This document shows, in pieces, positions 26,380 to 36,700 of a stretch of DNA of 64,000 nucleotides. The DNA is taken from NCBI RefSeq assembly GCF_003970675.1, contig NZ_CP034562.1, positions 1-64,000 on the forward strand, written 5' to 3'. The notes beneath the pieces were generated by a model. The model ran no database searches. It was not told the DNA's origin and saw only the letters and a program-made list of their open reading frames with translations. Position numbers and translations under genes: made by a program. The stretch's first letter is position 1; every line of letters begins with the position of its first letter. The DNA comes from Flammeovirga pectinis (GTDB lineage: Bacteria; Bacteroidota; Bacteroidia; Cytophagales; Flammeovirgaceae).

Positions 26380-27702
26380 ATGAATAAGTTTGTCAAGACA
26401 CTGAAGAACATTTTTTCAATCGAGGAGCTCAGAGGTAGAATTTTCTACACTCTGTGTTTCCTAGCGATTTTTAGATTGGGGTCGTATATCGTCCTTCCAG
26501 GAGTAGATCCTAGTGCACTTACTGAATCTTCAGGAGGTATGCTAGGGATGTTAAACCTATTTTTAGGTGGTGCGTTTACGCGTGCATCAATTTTTGCTCT
26601 TGGTATTATGCCTTATATTTCTGCATCCATCGTGATTCAGTTATTAGGGATGGCTGTACCTTACTTTCAGCGTATGCAGAAAGAAGGAGAGTCAGGACGT
26701 AAACGCATTAACCAAATTACGCGTGTTTTGACGATCGTGATTACACTCGCACAAGGATCTGGATATTTATATTCAACTATTCCTAACGAGGCAATCGTAA
26801 TCAACCAGTCACTATTCTACCCAGCAGCCATGATTATCTTGACTGCAGGTACAGTATTCTGTATGTGGCTTGGTGAAAAAATCACGGAGAAAGGAATTGG
26901 AAACGGTATATCAATGCTGATCATGATTGGTATTATATCAAGTTTTCCTACTGCTATTATTCAAGAATTCCAAACACAAGGTTTTAGTATCTTATTGGTT
27001 GTTGAATTAGTAGCTTTATTCTTTATCGTAATGGGAGTTGTTCTATTGAACGCTGCTGTTCGTAAAGTACCAGTGCAATACGCACGTCAGGTTGTTGGAG
27101 CTGGAGGTAAAAAGCGTACGCTTGCTACAGGCCAACGTTCATACATTCCCTTAAAGGTGAATGCTGCGAACGTTATGCCTATTATCTTTGCTCAATCACT
27201 GATGTTCCTTCCTTCATTGATCGCAGGCGTTTGGGCCGATGAAAGCGATACAGCAAGATGGGTAATGCAGAATTTTTCTGATTACACATCTTTTGCATAT
27301 AACGCTACATTTGCAACAATGATTTTACTTTTCACCTACTTCTACACTGCGATCACGATAAATCCTGATCAGATGGCAGAAGATTTGAAAAGAAATAATG
27401 CATTTGTACCAAATGTCAAACCAGGTGAAGAAACTTCAGGTTTTATTAGCTGGATTCTAGACCGTATTACTTTACCTTCTGCAATCTACTTAGCTGTAGT
27501 TGCTATATTACCTGCTTTTGCAAGTATGTTAGGTGTAAGTTCTGCATTCTCTAGGTTCTATGGTGGTACTTCACTAATTATTATGGTGGGTGTTATCTTA
27601 GATACATTACAGCAAATTGAGTCATATTTGCTTATGCAAAATTATGATTCAATGATGAAGTCTGGGAATATCAAAGGGCGCCAAAATGTGGCAACAGTCT
27701 AA
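26380..27702 (+). CDS. secY: Protein translocase channel SecY
   Basis: Central channel of the Sec system, 440 aa with ten predicted membrane spans. The plug and TM2 region (GGMLGMLNLFLGGAFTRASI), GEKITEKGIGNGISMLI, and the cytoplasmic loop VPVQYARQV are typical. It ends in a TAATG overlap with map. All exported proteins of this window, including type IX cargo, pass through it first. Confidence 0.98.
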   Translation: MNKFVKTLKNIFSIEELRGRIFYTLCFLAIFRLGSYIVLPGVDPSALTESSGGMLGMLNLFLGGAFTRASIFALGIMPYISASIVIQLLGMAVPYFQRMQKEGESGRKRINQITRVLTIVITLAQGSGYLYSTIPNEAIVINQSLFYPAAMIILTAGTVFCMWLGEKITEKGIGNGISMLIMIGIISSFPTAIIQEFQTQGFSILLVVELVALFFIVMGVVLLNAAVRKVPVQYARQVVGAGGKKRTLATGQRSYIPLKVNAANVMPIIFAQSLMFLPSLIAGVWADESDTARWVMQNFSDYTSFAYNATFATMILLFTYFYTAITINPDQMAEDLKRNNAFVPNVKPGEETSGFISWILDRITLPSAIYLAVVAILPAFASMLGVSSAFSRFYGGTSLIIMVGVILDTLQQIESYLLMQNYDSMMKSGNIKGRQNVATV

Positions 27703-28475
27703 TGGTATACTACAAGACAGAAGAAGAGATCGAATTAATGCGTATTAGTGCCGATTTACTCGGCCGTGCGCATGGTGAGGTCGCAAAGAATATTAAAGAA
27801 GGGGTTAGCCTTAATACTCTTGATAAAATCGCTCATGATTTTATTAAGGATAATGGGGCTCACCCCTCATTCTTGAATTATAATGGATTTCCTGCAACAT
27901 TATGCATGTCGCTTAACGATGTTATTGTTCATGGTATTCCATCTGATTATGAATTGAAAAGTGGTGATGTTATATCACTAGATTGTGGTGTGTTTTTAAA
28001 TGGATTTCATTCCGATAGTGCTTATACTTATCCAGTAGGAGAAGTTGAAGCAAGTACGATGAAACTTTTAAAGGTAACGCAAGAATCTCTTCAGAAAGGT
28101 GTGGAAGCATGCAAAGTCAATAATAGAATTGGTGATGTAAGTTTTGCTGTTCAGCAACATGCAGAAATGCATGGTTATGGAGTAGTTAGAGAATTGGTAG
28201 GACATGGATTAGGTAAAAACCTTCATGAAAAACCAGAAGTACCTAATTATGGGAAAAGGGGCCGAGGATTGAAAATCAAAGACGGTTTAGTGATTGCAAT
28301 AGAGCCTATGATTAATCTAGGAACTAGAGCAATAACACAAGATGCGGATGGATGGACAATACGCACGAGAGATCGTAAGCCTTCAGCCCATTATGAGCAC
28401 ACAGTAGCTATCGTAGATGGTAAAACTGAAGTGTTGACAACGTTCAAGTACATTGAGGAAGTATATCCATTTTAA
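27702..28475 (+). CDS. map: Methionine aminopeptidase, type I
   Basis: Removes the N-terminal methionine of new proteins; 257 aa. Metal ligands are visible in SLDCGVFLNGFHSDSAYT (two Asp), GHGLGKNLHEKPEVPNYG (His), IAIEPM (Glu) and the C-terminal HYEHTVAIV (His region). Overlaps secY by one base and leads into infA 12 nt later. Confidence 0.97.
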   Translation: MVYYKTEEEIELMRISADLLGRAHGEVAKNIKEGVSLNTLDKIAHDFIKDNGAHPSFLNYNGFPATLCMSLNDVIVHGIPSDYELKSGDVISLDCGVFLNGFHSDSAYTYPVGEVEASTMKLLKVTQESLQKGVEACKVNNRIGDVSFAVQQHAEMHGYGVVRELVGHGLGKNLHEKPEVPNYGKRGRGLKIKDGLVIAIEPMINLGTRAITQDADGWTIRTRDRKPSAHYEHTVAIVDGKTEVLTTFKYIEEVYPF

Positions 28476-28487
28476 AGTTAATATCAA

Positions 28488-28706
28488 ATGCCAAAACAAT
28501 CAAACATTACCCAAGACGGTACGATCGTAGAGGCACTTTCTAACGCGATGTTTCGTGTGGAGTTAAAGAATGGTCACCAGGTTGTAGCACATATATCTGG
28601 TAAAATGCGTATGCATTACATTCGTATTCTCCCAGGTGACAGAGTTCGTTTAGAAATGTCTCCATATGATCTTACTAAAGGAAGAATTGTTTATAGATAT
28701 AAATAA
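28488..28706 (+). CDS. infA: Translation initiation factor IF-1
   Basis: IF-1, 72 aa, an OB-fold protein at the A site during initiation. [18 protein letters not shown] and [19 protein letters not shown] are diagnostic. Last gene of the secY-map-infA part. Confidence 0.98.
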   Translation: MPKQSNITQDGTIVEALSNAMFRVELKNGHQVVAHISGKMRMHYIRILPGDRVRLEMSPYDLTKGRIVYRYK

Positions 28707-28720
28707 TTCAAAAAAATGTC

Positions 28721-28803
28721 TATCTTTGCAGGCCGATGTTTAATTTTATTCATTTAGATTAACAGGCAGTAACAAAATAAAGGAATTAATCCCTCTATTT
28801 TTG
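28721..28803 (+). promoter_or_regulatory. Two -7 elements between infA and rpmJ
   Basis: TATCTTTG (28721-28728) and TATTTTTG (28796-28803) both match TAnnTTTG exactly. Neither has a good TTTG 19-20 nt upstream. They could start a separate alpha-operon transcript with a leader of about 130-200 nt. Confidence 0.4.
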
Positions 28804-28934
28804 CATTAAAGAAGGTAGGTTGAGTGCATGTGATGTTTTACTTCTTATGGGTAGACTGAGCATGGATAGGCGACTTTCGAGTGCCTTGACATTTTAATCA
28901 GGGAATTTCACGTTTTCTTAAAAAAACCGGAGCA
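28804..28934 (+). promoter_or_regulatory. Leader before rpmJ
   Basis: Non-coding leader. GGCGACTTTCGAGTGCC near 28870 folds into a short hairpin with a TTCG loop and one bulge. No known r-protein leader is recognised, but the position suits autoregulation of the alpha operon. Confidence 0.3.
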
Positions 28935-29051
28935 ATGAAAGTCAAAGCTTCTATCAAAAAACGCAGCGCAGATGATAAAATCATCCGCCGCAATGGCAAG
29001 TTGTACATTATTAACAAAAAGAATCCAAGACATAAGCAACGTCAAGGATAA
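28935..29051 (+). CDS. rpmJ: 50S ribosomal protein L36, zinc-free form
   Basis: L36, 38 aa. [38 protein letters not shown]. The three cysteines that, with a histidine, bind zinc in the classical form are replaced (RSADD in place of CxxC, and Asn-Lys where a third Cys stands). The ribosomal RNA-binding C-terminus PRHKQRQG is kept. First gene of the rpmJ-rpsM-rpsK-rpsD-rpoA-rplQ unit. Confidence 0.96.
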   Translation: MKVKASIKKRSADDKIIRRNGKLYIINKKNPRHKQRQG

Positions 29052-29111
29052 TTTTTAGTACAATTAGCAAGTTAAAATTAAGTTTTACACAGTAACCGTT
29101 CACAGTAAAAC

Positions 29112-29480
29112 ATGGCACGTATTGCAGGTGTTGACATACCTAATAATAAAAGAGGTGTAATTTCGTTAACTTACATCTTTGGAATTGGTAAATCGTCAGC
29201 GGCAATTATTCTTGCTGAAGCTGGAGTAAGCGAGGATAAAAAAGTCCAAGATTGGACAGACGAAGAATCACAAAAGATTCGTGAACTTATCACAGAAGGT
29301 CACAAAATCGAAGGTGAATTAAAATCTGAAATTCAGTTGAACATCAAGCGATTGATGGACATCGGATGTTACAGAGGATTGCGTCACAGAAGAGGTTTGC
29401 CTGTTCGAGGTCAACATACCAAGAACAACTCACGTACTCGTAAGGGTAAGCGTAAGACAGTTGCAAACAAGAAGAAATAA
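29112..29480 (+). CDS. rpsM: 30S ribosomal protein S13
   Basis: S13, 122 aa, in the 30S head, contacting L5 and the P-site t[23 protein letters not shown] at the N-terminus and the C-terminal [20 protein letters not shown] are typical. 60 nt after rpmJ. Confidence 0.98.
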   Translation: MARIAGVDIPNNKRGVISLTYIFGIGKSSAAIILAEAGVSEDKKVQDWTDEESQKIRELITEGHKIEGELKSEIQLNIKRLMDIGCYRGLRHRRGLPVRGQHTKNNSRTRKGKRKTVANKKK

Positions 29481-29515
29481 TTTAGTTCCTAGCTAATAGC
29501 TGAACATTAAGAATT

Positions 29516-29911
29516 ATGGCTCAAAGAAGAAAAAACGAAAAAGCGAAGAAAAGAGTAGTTAATGTTACTCAGGAGGGAGAAGTTCATATCAAAGCTTCTT
29601 TTAACAACATTATCATCTCTTTCACCAACAAAGAAGGACAAGTTATTTCTTGGTCTTCAGCTGGTAAGATGGGCTTTAGAGGCTCAAAGAAAAACACTCC
29701 TTACGCTGCGCAACAAGCGTCATCAGATGCTGCGAAAGTAGCATTCGACCTAGGTATGCGTAAAGCTGAGGTTTTTGTAAAAGGTCCAGGATCTGGTCGT
29801 GAGGCTGCTATCCGTACCGTACAAAACTCAGGTATTGAAGTTACAATCATCAAAGATTGTACTCCACTACCTCACAATGGTTGTCGTCCTCCAAAACGTA
29901 GAAGAGTCTAA
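29516..29911 (+). CDS. rpsK: 30S ribosomal protein S11
   Basis: S11, 131 aa, on the platform near the Shine-Dalgarno exit. [20 protein letters not shown] and the C-terminal [18 protein letters not shown] are diagnostic. Confidence 0.98.
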   Translation: MAQRRKNEKAKKRVVNVTQEGEVHIKASFNNIIISFTNKEGQVISWSSAGKMGFRGSKKNTPYAAQQASSDAAKVAFDLGMRKAEVFVKGPGSGREAAIRTVQNSGIEVTIIKDCTPLPHNGCRPPKRRRV

Positions 29912-29967
29912 GTTTTAGACTCTCTCATTTTGAGAACAAAACCAAAGAGTGTGTTAAGAAACAAGGG

Positions 29968-29991
29968 TCTGTCGTTTTAAGCCACGACAGA
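29968..29991 (+). promoter_or_regulatory. Hairpin in the rpsK-rpsD gap
   Basis: TCTGTCGT and ACGACAGA form a perfect 8-bp stem with an 8-nt loop, 56 nt before the rpsD start. No T-run follows, so it is not a terminator. S4 is a known autoregulator in other bacteria, so a binding site is possible. Confidence 0.35.
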
Positions 29992-30047
29992 GATCATTGG
30001 CACCTCCTGAATTTAATAAATACAGACACTCCTAAAATTCTAGAGAA

Positions 30048-30653
30048 ATGGCTAGATATACAGGGCCTACGTCGAAGATTGCTAGAAAGTTTAATGATCC
30101 AATCTTCGGGGCATGCAAGGAACTCAAAAAGAAGGCATATCCTCCGGGACAGCATGGAAAAAACAGACGCAGAAAGCAGTCTGAATATGCTATCCAGCTT
30201 GCTGCAAAGCAAAAAGCAAAATACACTTACGGTGTATTGGAGCGCCAGTTCCGTAATATTTTTGAAAAATCAGCTATGAAATCTGGTATAACAGGTACTA
30301 ACTTGTTACAGTTTCTTGAAGCTAGATTAGATAACACAGTTTATCGTTTAGGATTTGCTCCTACTCGTCGTGCTGCGCGCCAATTGGTATCGCATAAGCA
30401 CATTACTGTGAACGGTAAAGTAGTAAACATTCCTTCATATACTATGAAGTTTGGTGACGTTGTTGGTGTTCGCGCCAAGTCTCAAACTAACAAAGTAATT
30501 AAGGAAGCTACTTCTGGTAAGCAACGTACAGCTTATTCTTGGTTAGAATACAATGCTGAGAATATGACTGGAAAATTCGTTCAATTCCCAGAAAGAGACG
30601 AGATTCCTGAAAATATTCAAGAGCAACTTATTGTCGAGTTGTACTCTAAGTAA
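30048..30653 (+). CDS. rpsD: 30S ribosomal protein S4
   Basis: S4, 201 aa, nucleates 30S assembly. [21 protein letters not shown] and the S4 domain [34 protein letters not shown] (about 95-128) are clear. A 136-nt gap with a hairpin lies upstream. Confidence 0.98.
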   Translation: MARYTGPTSKIARKFNDPIFGACKELKKKAYPPGQHGKNRRRKQSEYAIQLAAKQKAKYTYGVLERQFRNIFEKSAMKSGITGTNLLQFLEARLDNTVYRLGFAPTRRAARQLVSHKHITVNGKVVNIPSYTMKFGDVVGVRAKSQTNKVIKEATSGKQRTAYSWLEYNAENMTGKFVQFPERDEIPENIQEQLIVELYSK

Positions 30654-30666
30654 TATAGATCTTTGG

Positions 30667-30711
30667 AAAAAGCTTCTAAGTGTGTTATTTTTATCATGCT
30701 TAGGAGCTTTT
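30667..30711 (+). terminator. Hairpin between rpsD and rpoA
   Basis: AAAAGCTTCTAAG pairs with CTTAGGAGCTTTT (13 bp with one G-U) around an 18-nt loop, with further pairing of AGATCT outside. The right arm ends in TTTT but no long T-run follows. It may attenuate rather than end transcription, which would set the rpoA level. Confidence 0.5.
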
Positions 30712-30751
30712 CGTATAGATCTTATTAATTTATTAAAACCACAACTTTTAT

Positions 30752-31747
30752 ATGTCCATTCTTGCTTTCCAAAGACCCGATAAAGTGGTAATAGAAAAGG
30801 CTGATGATTTCACTGGTCTTTTTGAATTTAAACCACTTGAAAAAGGTTACGGTTTAACAATAGGTAACGCTCTCAGACGTATTTTACTTTCGTCGCTAGA
30901 AGGATATGCTATCGTAGGAATTAAATTTCCGAATGTTCTTCATGAATATTCTACAATCGATGGTGTAGTAGAGGACGTAACTGAAATGATTCTGAACTTA
31001 AAACAAGTGCGTTTTAAGACGGATTCTGAGAACCCTTCTCAGAAAGTTAGTGTCAACCTTAGCGGTAAAAGTGAATTTAAAGCAGGCGATATTACTCAGT
31101 TTACTGAGGAATATGAAGTTCTTAACCCGGACTTTGTAATCTGTAATTTGGATGAGAGTGTAAATCTTCAGGTTGAATTGACTATTCAAAACGGCCGTGG
31201 ATATTTATCTGCTGATGAACAAACAGAAAGTGAAGCTGACGATATTGTTGGTTTTATTCCAATTGACGCAATCTTTACACCTATTAAAAATGTTCAATAC
31301 CATATCGAAGGCCACAGAGTTGACGATCGTACTGACTTTGAAAAATTGGTTATAGAAATCCAATCAGATGGATCTATCCATCCTGAGGAAGCGTTGAAAG
31401 GAGCTGCGAACATTTTGATTCAGCACTTCATGTTATTCTCTGATAAGAATATGATCATTGATGACATGGAAGGAGGAGAAGCAGTTGAAATAGATGATGA
31501 ATACTTAAGAATGCGTAAGCTACTTAAAACATCACTTGCAGACCTTGAGCTTTCAGTTCGTGCATATAATTGCTTAAAAGCTGCTGATGTGAAAACATTA
31601 GGAGATTTAGCATCTTTGGAGATTTCTGATATGATGAAATTCAGAAACTTTGGTAAGAAATCTCTTACTGAGTTAGAAACATTAATGTCTGATAGAAATC
31701 TTTCATTCGGAATGGATGTTACAAAATATCGTTTAGACGAAGATTAG
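30752..31747 (+). CDS. rpoA: RNA polymerase alpha subunit
   Basis: Alpha subunit, 331 aa. The N-terminal dimerisation domain carries [26 protein letters not shown], and the C-terminal domain (about 255-320) has [30 protein letters not shown], which binds UP elements and regulators. Normal length and position. Confidence 0.98.
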   Translation: MSILAFQRPDKVVIEKADDFTGLFEFKPLEKGYGLTIGNALRRILLSSLEGYAIVGIKFPNVLHEYSTIDGVVEDVTEMILNLKQVRFKTDSENPSQKVSVNLSGKSEFKAGDITQFTEEYEVLNPDFVICNLDESVNLQVELTIQNGRGYLSADEQTESEADDIVGFIPIDAIFTPIKNVQYHIEGHRVDDRTDFEKLVIEIQSDGSIHPEEALKGAANILIQHFMLFSDKNMIIDDMEGGEAVEIDDEYLRMRKLLKTSLADLELSVRAYNCLKAADVKTLGDLASLEISDMMKFRNFGKKSLTELETLMSDRNLSFGMDVTKYRLDED

Positions 31748-31905
31748 TAACAAACTTCTGATAGGTAGTTGTTCCTTGGGCACGGCAATTACTGAAATCA
31801 CCGGCAAGAAGTAAGCTACGGCTTATTTATTGTTTACAAGTCCACAAAATAATTTTATAAATTGGTAAAGTTCCTAATACGGCTTTATCATTAATTTCAG
31901 GTGAA

Positions 31906-32376
31906 ATGAGACACGGTAAAAAATTCAACCACTTAGGTAGACAAAAGAAGCATAGAGAGCTTATGCTTGCAAATATGGCTTGTTCTATTATTGAGCACAA
32001 GCGTATTTTCACAACTGTTGCTAAAGCTAAAGCTTTAAGAACTTATGTTGAGCCATTAGTAACTAAGGCAAAGAACGATACAATGCACTCTCGTAGAGTT
32101 GTATTCTCTTACCTTCGTGATAAAGAAGCTACAGCAGAAATATTCTCTACTGTACGTGATGCTATCATTGATCGTCCAGGTGGATATACTCGTATTATCA
32201 AGACAGGTCGTCGTTTAGGTGATGGTGCTGAAATGGCAATGATCGAGTTTGTTGACTTCAACGAAGTTTACAATGTGAAAGAAACGAAGACGAAAACTCG
32301 TCGTAGTAAAAAGAAATCTACAGGTTCAGAAGCAGCAGCTACTGAAACTGAAAATAATGAAGAATCAGCTGAATAA
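31906..32376 (+). CDS. rplQ: 50S ribosomal protein L17, extended
   Basis: L17, 156 aa. [18 protein letters not shown] and the [19 protein letters not shown] core are standard. The C-terminus has about 35 extra residues, first Lys/Arg/Thr rich then acidic ([14 protein letters not shown]). Such tails occur in Bacteroidota L17. A 158-nt gap without genes precedes it. Confidence 0.97.
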   Translation: MRHGKKFNHLGRQKKHRELMLANMACSIIEHKRIFTTVAKAKALRTYVEPLVTKAKNDTMHSRRVVFSYLRDKEATAEIFSTVRDAIIDRPGGYTRIIKTGRRLGDGAEMAMIEFVDFNEVYNVKETKTKTRRSKKKSTGSEAAATETENNEESAE

Positions 32377-32406
32377 TTATTCTGATGATTTATCATTAAA
32401 ATATAG

Positions 32407-32443
32407 AAAGGGAGATGATTTTTTTAATCATTTCCCTTTTTTT
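32407..32443 (+). terminator. Terminator of the ribosomal alpha operon
   Basis: AAAGGGAGATGATT pairs with AATCATTTCCCTTT (14 bp, one G-U) with a 5-nt loop and seven T at the end. It lies 30 nt after rplQ. Confidence 0.9.
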
Positions 32444-32476
32444 ATGTCTATTTCTTAATAGTTCTGACTATTTTAT

Positions 32477-32484
32477 TAAATTTG
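32477..32484 (+). promoter_or_regulatory. -7 element before carA
   Basis: TAAATTTG matches TAnnTTTG and lies 32 nt before the carA ATG, after the rplQ terminator. The -33 region is poor. Confidence 0.4.
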
Positions 32485-32516
32485 TGCAATCTGAATTAAA
32501 CTAGACGTTAATAGCA

Positions 32517-33608
32517 ATGGAGAAGAAGACGGCAATTTTAATGCTGCAAGACGGTACTACCTATAAAGGAACGGCCATCGGAGCAATTGGTACAACAACA
32601 GGTGAAATTTGTTTCAACACAAGTATGACAGGGTATCAAGAAATTTATACAGACCCTTCTTATTACGGACAAATTATTGTAAACACAGTTTCTCACATAG
32701 GAAACTATGGTACTGTTCACAATGAAAACGAGTCTGCTAAACCTCAAATTAATGGGCTTGTAGTGAAAAGTTTTTCAAGTGTATATTCAAGAAACACTGC
32801 TGAAGGCTCACTTCAAGATTATTTAGAAAATGCTAACCTTGTTGGTATAGCAGATATTGATACTAGAGAATTAGTACGTCATATCCGCCAAAAAGGGGCA
32901 ATGAATGCTATAATTACTTCTGAAATTTCTGATTTAGATGAAATTAAGAAAAAATTAAAAGCAACACCAGATATGGAAGGTTTAGAATTATCTTCTGTAG
33001 TTTGTACAAAAGAACCTTACAGTGTTGGAGATCCTCATGCTGCAGTAAAAGTAGCAGTTTTGGATTTAGGAATTAAGAAATCTATACTAGATAACTTTAC
33101 TTCTAGAGGAATGCTTTGTAAAGTATTTCCATCGAATACCACTTTTGAGCAAATGAAGCAATGGAAACCAGATGGCTATTTCTTGTCAAATGGACCTGGT
33201 GATCCTGCAGTAATGGATTATGCAGTAGAAACTGCGAAACAAATATTAGAGGCGGATAAACCTTTATTTGGAATTTGTTTAGGACATCAAGTTATTTCTA
33301 GAGCAGTAGGTTTATCTACTTACAAAATGCATCATGGACATAGAGGTGCTAACCATCCTGTGAAAAATTTGATCTCAGGAAGATCTGAAATTACTTCACA
33401 GAACCATGGTTTTGCTGTTGACATGGATAGTATTAAGAAGAATGACAACATTGAACTTACACACATCAATTTAAATGATGATACTGTAGAAGGTATAAAA
33501 GTGTTGGATAAGAAAGCATTCTCTATACAATACCACCCAGAAGCTTCGCCAGGACCTCATGATTCTCGATATCTATTCACAAGATTCTTAGAGTTAATAC
33601 AAGACTAA
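32517..33608 (+). CDS. carA: Carbamoyl-phosphate synthase small subunit
   Basis: Glutaminase subunit, 363 aa, which supplies ammonia for carbamoyl phosphate in arginine and pyrimidine synthesis. The class I amidotransferase triad is visible: Cys in LFGICLGHQV, and His with Glu in IQYHPEASPGPHD. The N-terminal domain has NTSMTGYQEIYTDPSYYGQI. It has its own terminator. carB, the large subunit, is not next to it. Confidence 0.97.
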   Translation: MEKKTAILMLQDGTTYKGTAIGAIGTTTGEICFNTSMTGYQEIYTDPSYYGQIIVNTVSHIGNYGTVHNENESAKPQINGLVVKSFSSVYSRNTAEGSLQDYLENANLVGIADIDTRELVRHIRQKGAMNAIITSEISDLDEIKKKLKATPDMEGLELSSVVCTKEPYSVGDPHAAVKVAVLDLGIKKSILDNFTSRGMLCKVFPSNTTFEQMKQWKPDGYFLSNGPGDPAVMDYAVETAKQILEADKPLFGICLGHQVISRAVGLSTYKMHHGHRGANHPVKNLISGRSEITSQNHGFAVDMDSIKKNDNIELTHINLNDDTVEGIKVLDKKAFSIQYHPEASPGPHDSRYLFTRFLELIQD

Positions 33609-33655
33609 TTGTATTTTCACCATGGAATTTTGCTGAATTGATAGCAAAATATATT

Positions 33656-33693
33656 AAAAGCATAATTAAGTTAAATCTTGATTATGCTTTTTT
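33656..33693 (+). terminator. Terminator of carA
   Basis: AAAAGCATAAT pairs with ATTATGCTTTT (11 bp perfect) around a 14-nt loop and runs into T. It separates carA from porU. Confidence 0.85.
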
Positions 33694-33767
33694 GTTGTTA
33701 AACTAAACACCACTTTGTTCTTATTGTATAGTTTTTGATAACTTTAAGTAGAATCAATCTTTCATTC

Positions 33768-36700
33768 ATGAATAACTCCTATAAAACCAACACTTTTTAT
33801 TTAGATATCATTTTATTGATTACTATTTTTTCTATAAATGCTTTTTCTCAAGGGCCTTTATCTGATGGAAGTATTTATAAATTGAAAGTAAATAAAACAG
33901 GTATATATAAAATTGATAATGCTGTATTTACTGAATTAGGAATTGATGTTTCAAATCTATCTCCTGAAGATATTGCTATATATGGTTTTGGATATGGTAT
34001 GTTACCTCAACCAAATAACAAAGCAAGGCCATCTTCTTTAACAGAAATATCTATAAAATTTGTAGGAGAAGACAATAATAAAATTTCATCATCAGATATT
34101 TTTATTTTTTATGGAGAGGGTCCTAATGCTTTGGTTATAGATTCAGTAAATCATTTTATTTCTACGGAATTTAATTTATATGATGAAGCGAATTATTACT
34201 TTTTAAAAATAGGAGGTCAAAACTCTAAGAACAGAGTCGTTATTGAGAATAGAACTCCTTCAACTCCACAATCTTTTTCTAGTTTAATAGAAGTAGTACA
34301 TCATGAAAAAGATTTAATTACAGCTTTAAGTGAGCCGTCTGGAAGATATTGGTTTGGTGAAGATTTAACAACAGAGTCTTCACAAGCAATAGTCATCGAT
34401 TTTAACCCAATCAATACATCAACTGAGATGATGATAAAGTGTGGCGTGATGGCAAAATCAAGAGCAGAAAGTACATTTTCAGTATCTTTATTAGGTACAG
34501 AAAGAGGTGAAGTAGTTGTTCGTGGAGCTAGAGACTTTAATTCATACAGGTATGGAAGACAAGGTTACATGGAAAATAATTTATTTAAACCTTTTACAAT
34601 AAATGATATAGGTGATAATTTAAATTTGGATGTTTCTTATAGTAAACCTCAATCAGATTCAGAAGGGTATATTGATTACTTTACAATTAATACGAAAAGA
34701 AATATTGCTACGTATAAGAATAACTTTGTATATCATGAAATTTTGCCATCAAATGTAGATGGTGCTACAATTTCGATAAATACAGTCTTTGAATATTTGT
34801 GGGACGTTTCAGATCCTTTAAATATCACGTCATTAAATATATCCAATAATAAAATTACTACAATAAGAAAACAGCAACTTACATCTATTGCTGCTTTTAA
34901 TATTGATGATTTAATATCCCCTGAATTAGTAGGTAATTTATCGAATCAAAATATAAGAGATTTACAAACACCGAATTTATTAATTATATCTTATGGAGAA
35001 TATTTAAATCAAGCCAATAAATTAGCTCAACATAGATCTACAACGAACTCTATTGACGTTAGAGTAGTTGATGTAGAGCAAATTTATAATGAATATTCAT
35101 CAGGTAGACAAGATATTTCAGCGATAAGAGACTTTATAAGAACACTATATACTAATAACTCTCAAAAATTAAAGAATGTACTTTTATTTGGACAAGGATC
35201 ATATGATTATAAAGGTATTAAACAAGAAGGTGGAAGTAAAGTAGCCATTTATGAGTCTAGAGACGTATTACAGAGAACTAAAACATATTCGTCTGATGAT
35301 TATATTGGTTTTCTAGATGAAAATGAAGGGTTTTGGGCAGAAGATATTGATGGTAGTGTAGAAAATTATGATTTAGAAATAGGTATAGGTCGCTTACCCG
35401 CCAGAACATTAGAAGATGCGGAAATATTGGTTGATAGAATAATTAATTATGATACACTTTCTACAAATTTAGACTCTTGGAAGAAAAGGGTCCTTTTTGT
35501 TGCAGATGACGGTGATACTAATACTCATCAAGGAGATGCAAATGATTTAGCAACCTATGTCGAAGAAACATTTTCAGATTTTGATTCAAAAAGAGTTTAT
35601 ATTGATAATTACCCAAAAGAATCAACTCCATCAGGAGCTTTATCACCTGAATCTAATGAAAGTATTAATAATTGGGTTAATAATGAGGGTGTTTTAATTG
35701 TTAATTATAGTGGCCATGGCTCTATTACAAATTGGGCTGAAGAAGCAATATTAACCGTTGATATGATTAATAATTTTTCTAATTATACAAAACTACCACT
35801 ATTCTTAACTGCTACATGTGAATTTGGTAGATATGATAATCCTGCAATAATGTCAAGTGCAGAACGATTATTATTTAACCCAAAAGGAGGTGCAATTTCT
35901 TTACTAACAACAACACGACCGGTATATGCATCAAGTAATTTTAAGATCAATAAAGCTTTTTATGATTATGTTTTTTTAAAAGATCAAAATAATAATTATT
36001 CTAGTTTAGGGCAGGTAATGATGAGAACTAAGAATAATAGTCTTTCAGGTGTAAATAATCGAAATTTTGCATTATTGGGTGATCCATCTATGATGTTAGA
36101 TCTTTCAACTAGAGAAATAAACCTAACAACACTTAATCATAATCAATATACTTCTACTGATACTATTAAAGCACTTGACTCTGTTTTATTGGAAGGAGAA
36201 GTGACTATTAATGGAGTAAAAGACAAAAATTTTAATGGTAATATTTATCTAACGTTATATGAAAAAGTAACAGAATCTTCAACTAGAGGTAATGATGGAT
36301 CAGTAACTGTTTTTAATTATTTGGAAAGGAAGTATCAGCTATTTAGAGGGGTTGTGTCTGTTATAGAAGGTGATTTTGCTTTTGATTTTGTAGTACCTAA
36401 AGATATTCGTTACGCATATGGAACTGCAAAATTAAGTTTTTATGCTAATAACACATCTTTTGATGCGATAGGAAGTGATGTCGATATAATAATTGGAGGA
36501 ACATCATCTAATCCTGTTACTGAAACAGTTCCTCCAGAGATAAAGATGTATTTTAATGGAGATTCATCGGCAAGTACAATACCACCAGATAGTTATTTAT
36601 ATGCAGAATTTTTTGACGAAAGTGGTATAAATATATCAGGAATTGGTACAGGGCACGACATAAAATTATCAATGGATAATGGTAGTGAGGAATGGATTTT

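Noticed and set aside
26085-26411. Minus-strand frame of 108 codons over rplO
   Set aside because: It is antisense to a clear L15 gene with no recognisable product; such shadows are common over the r-protein genes.
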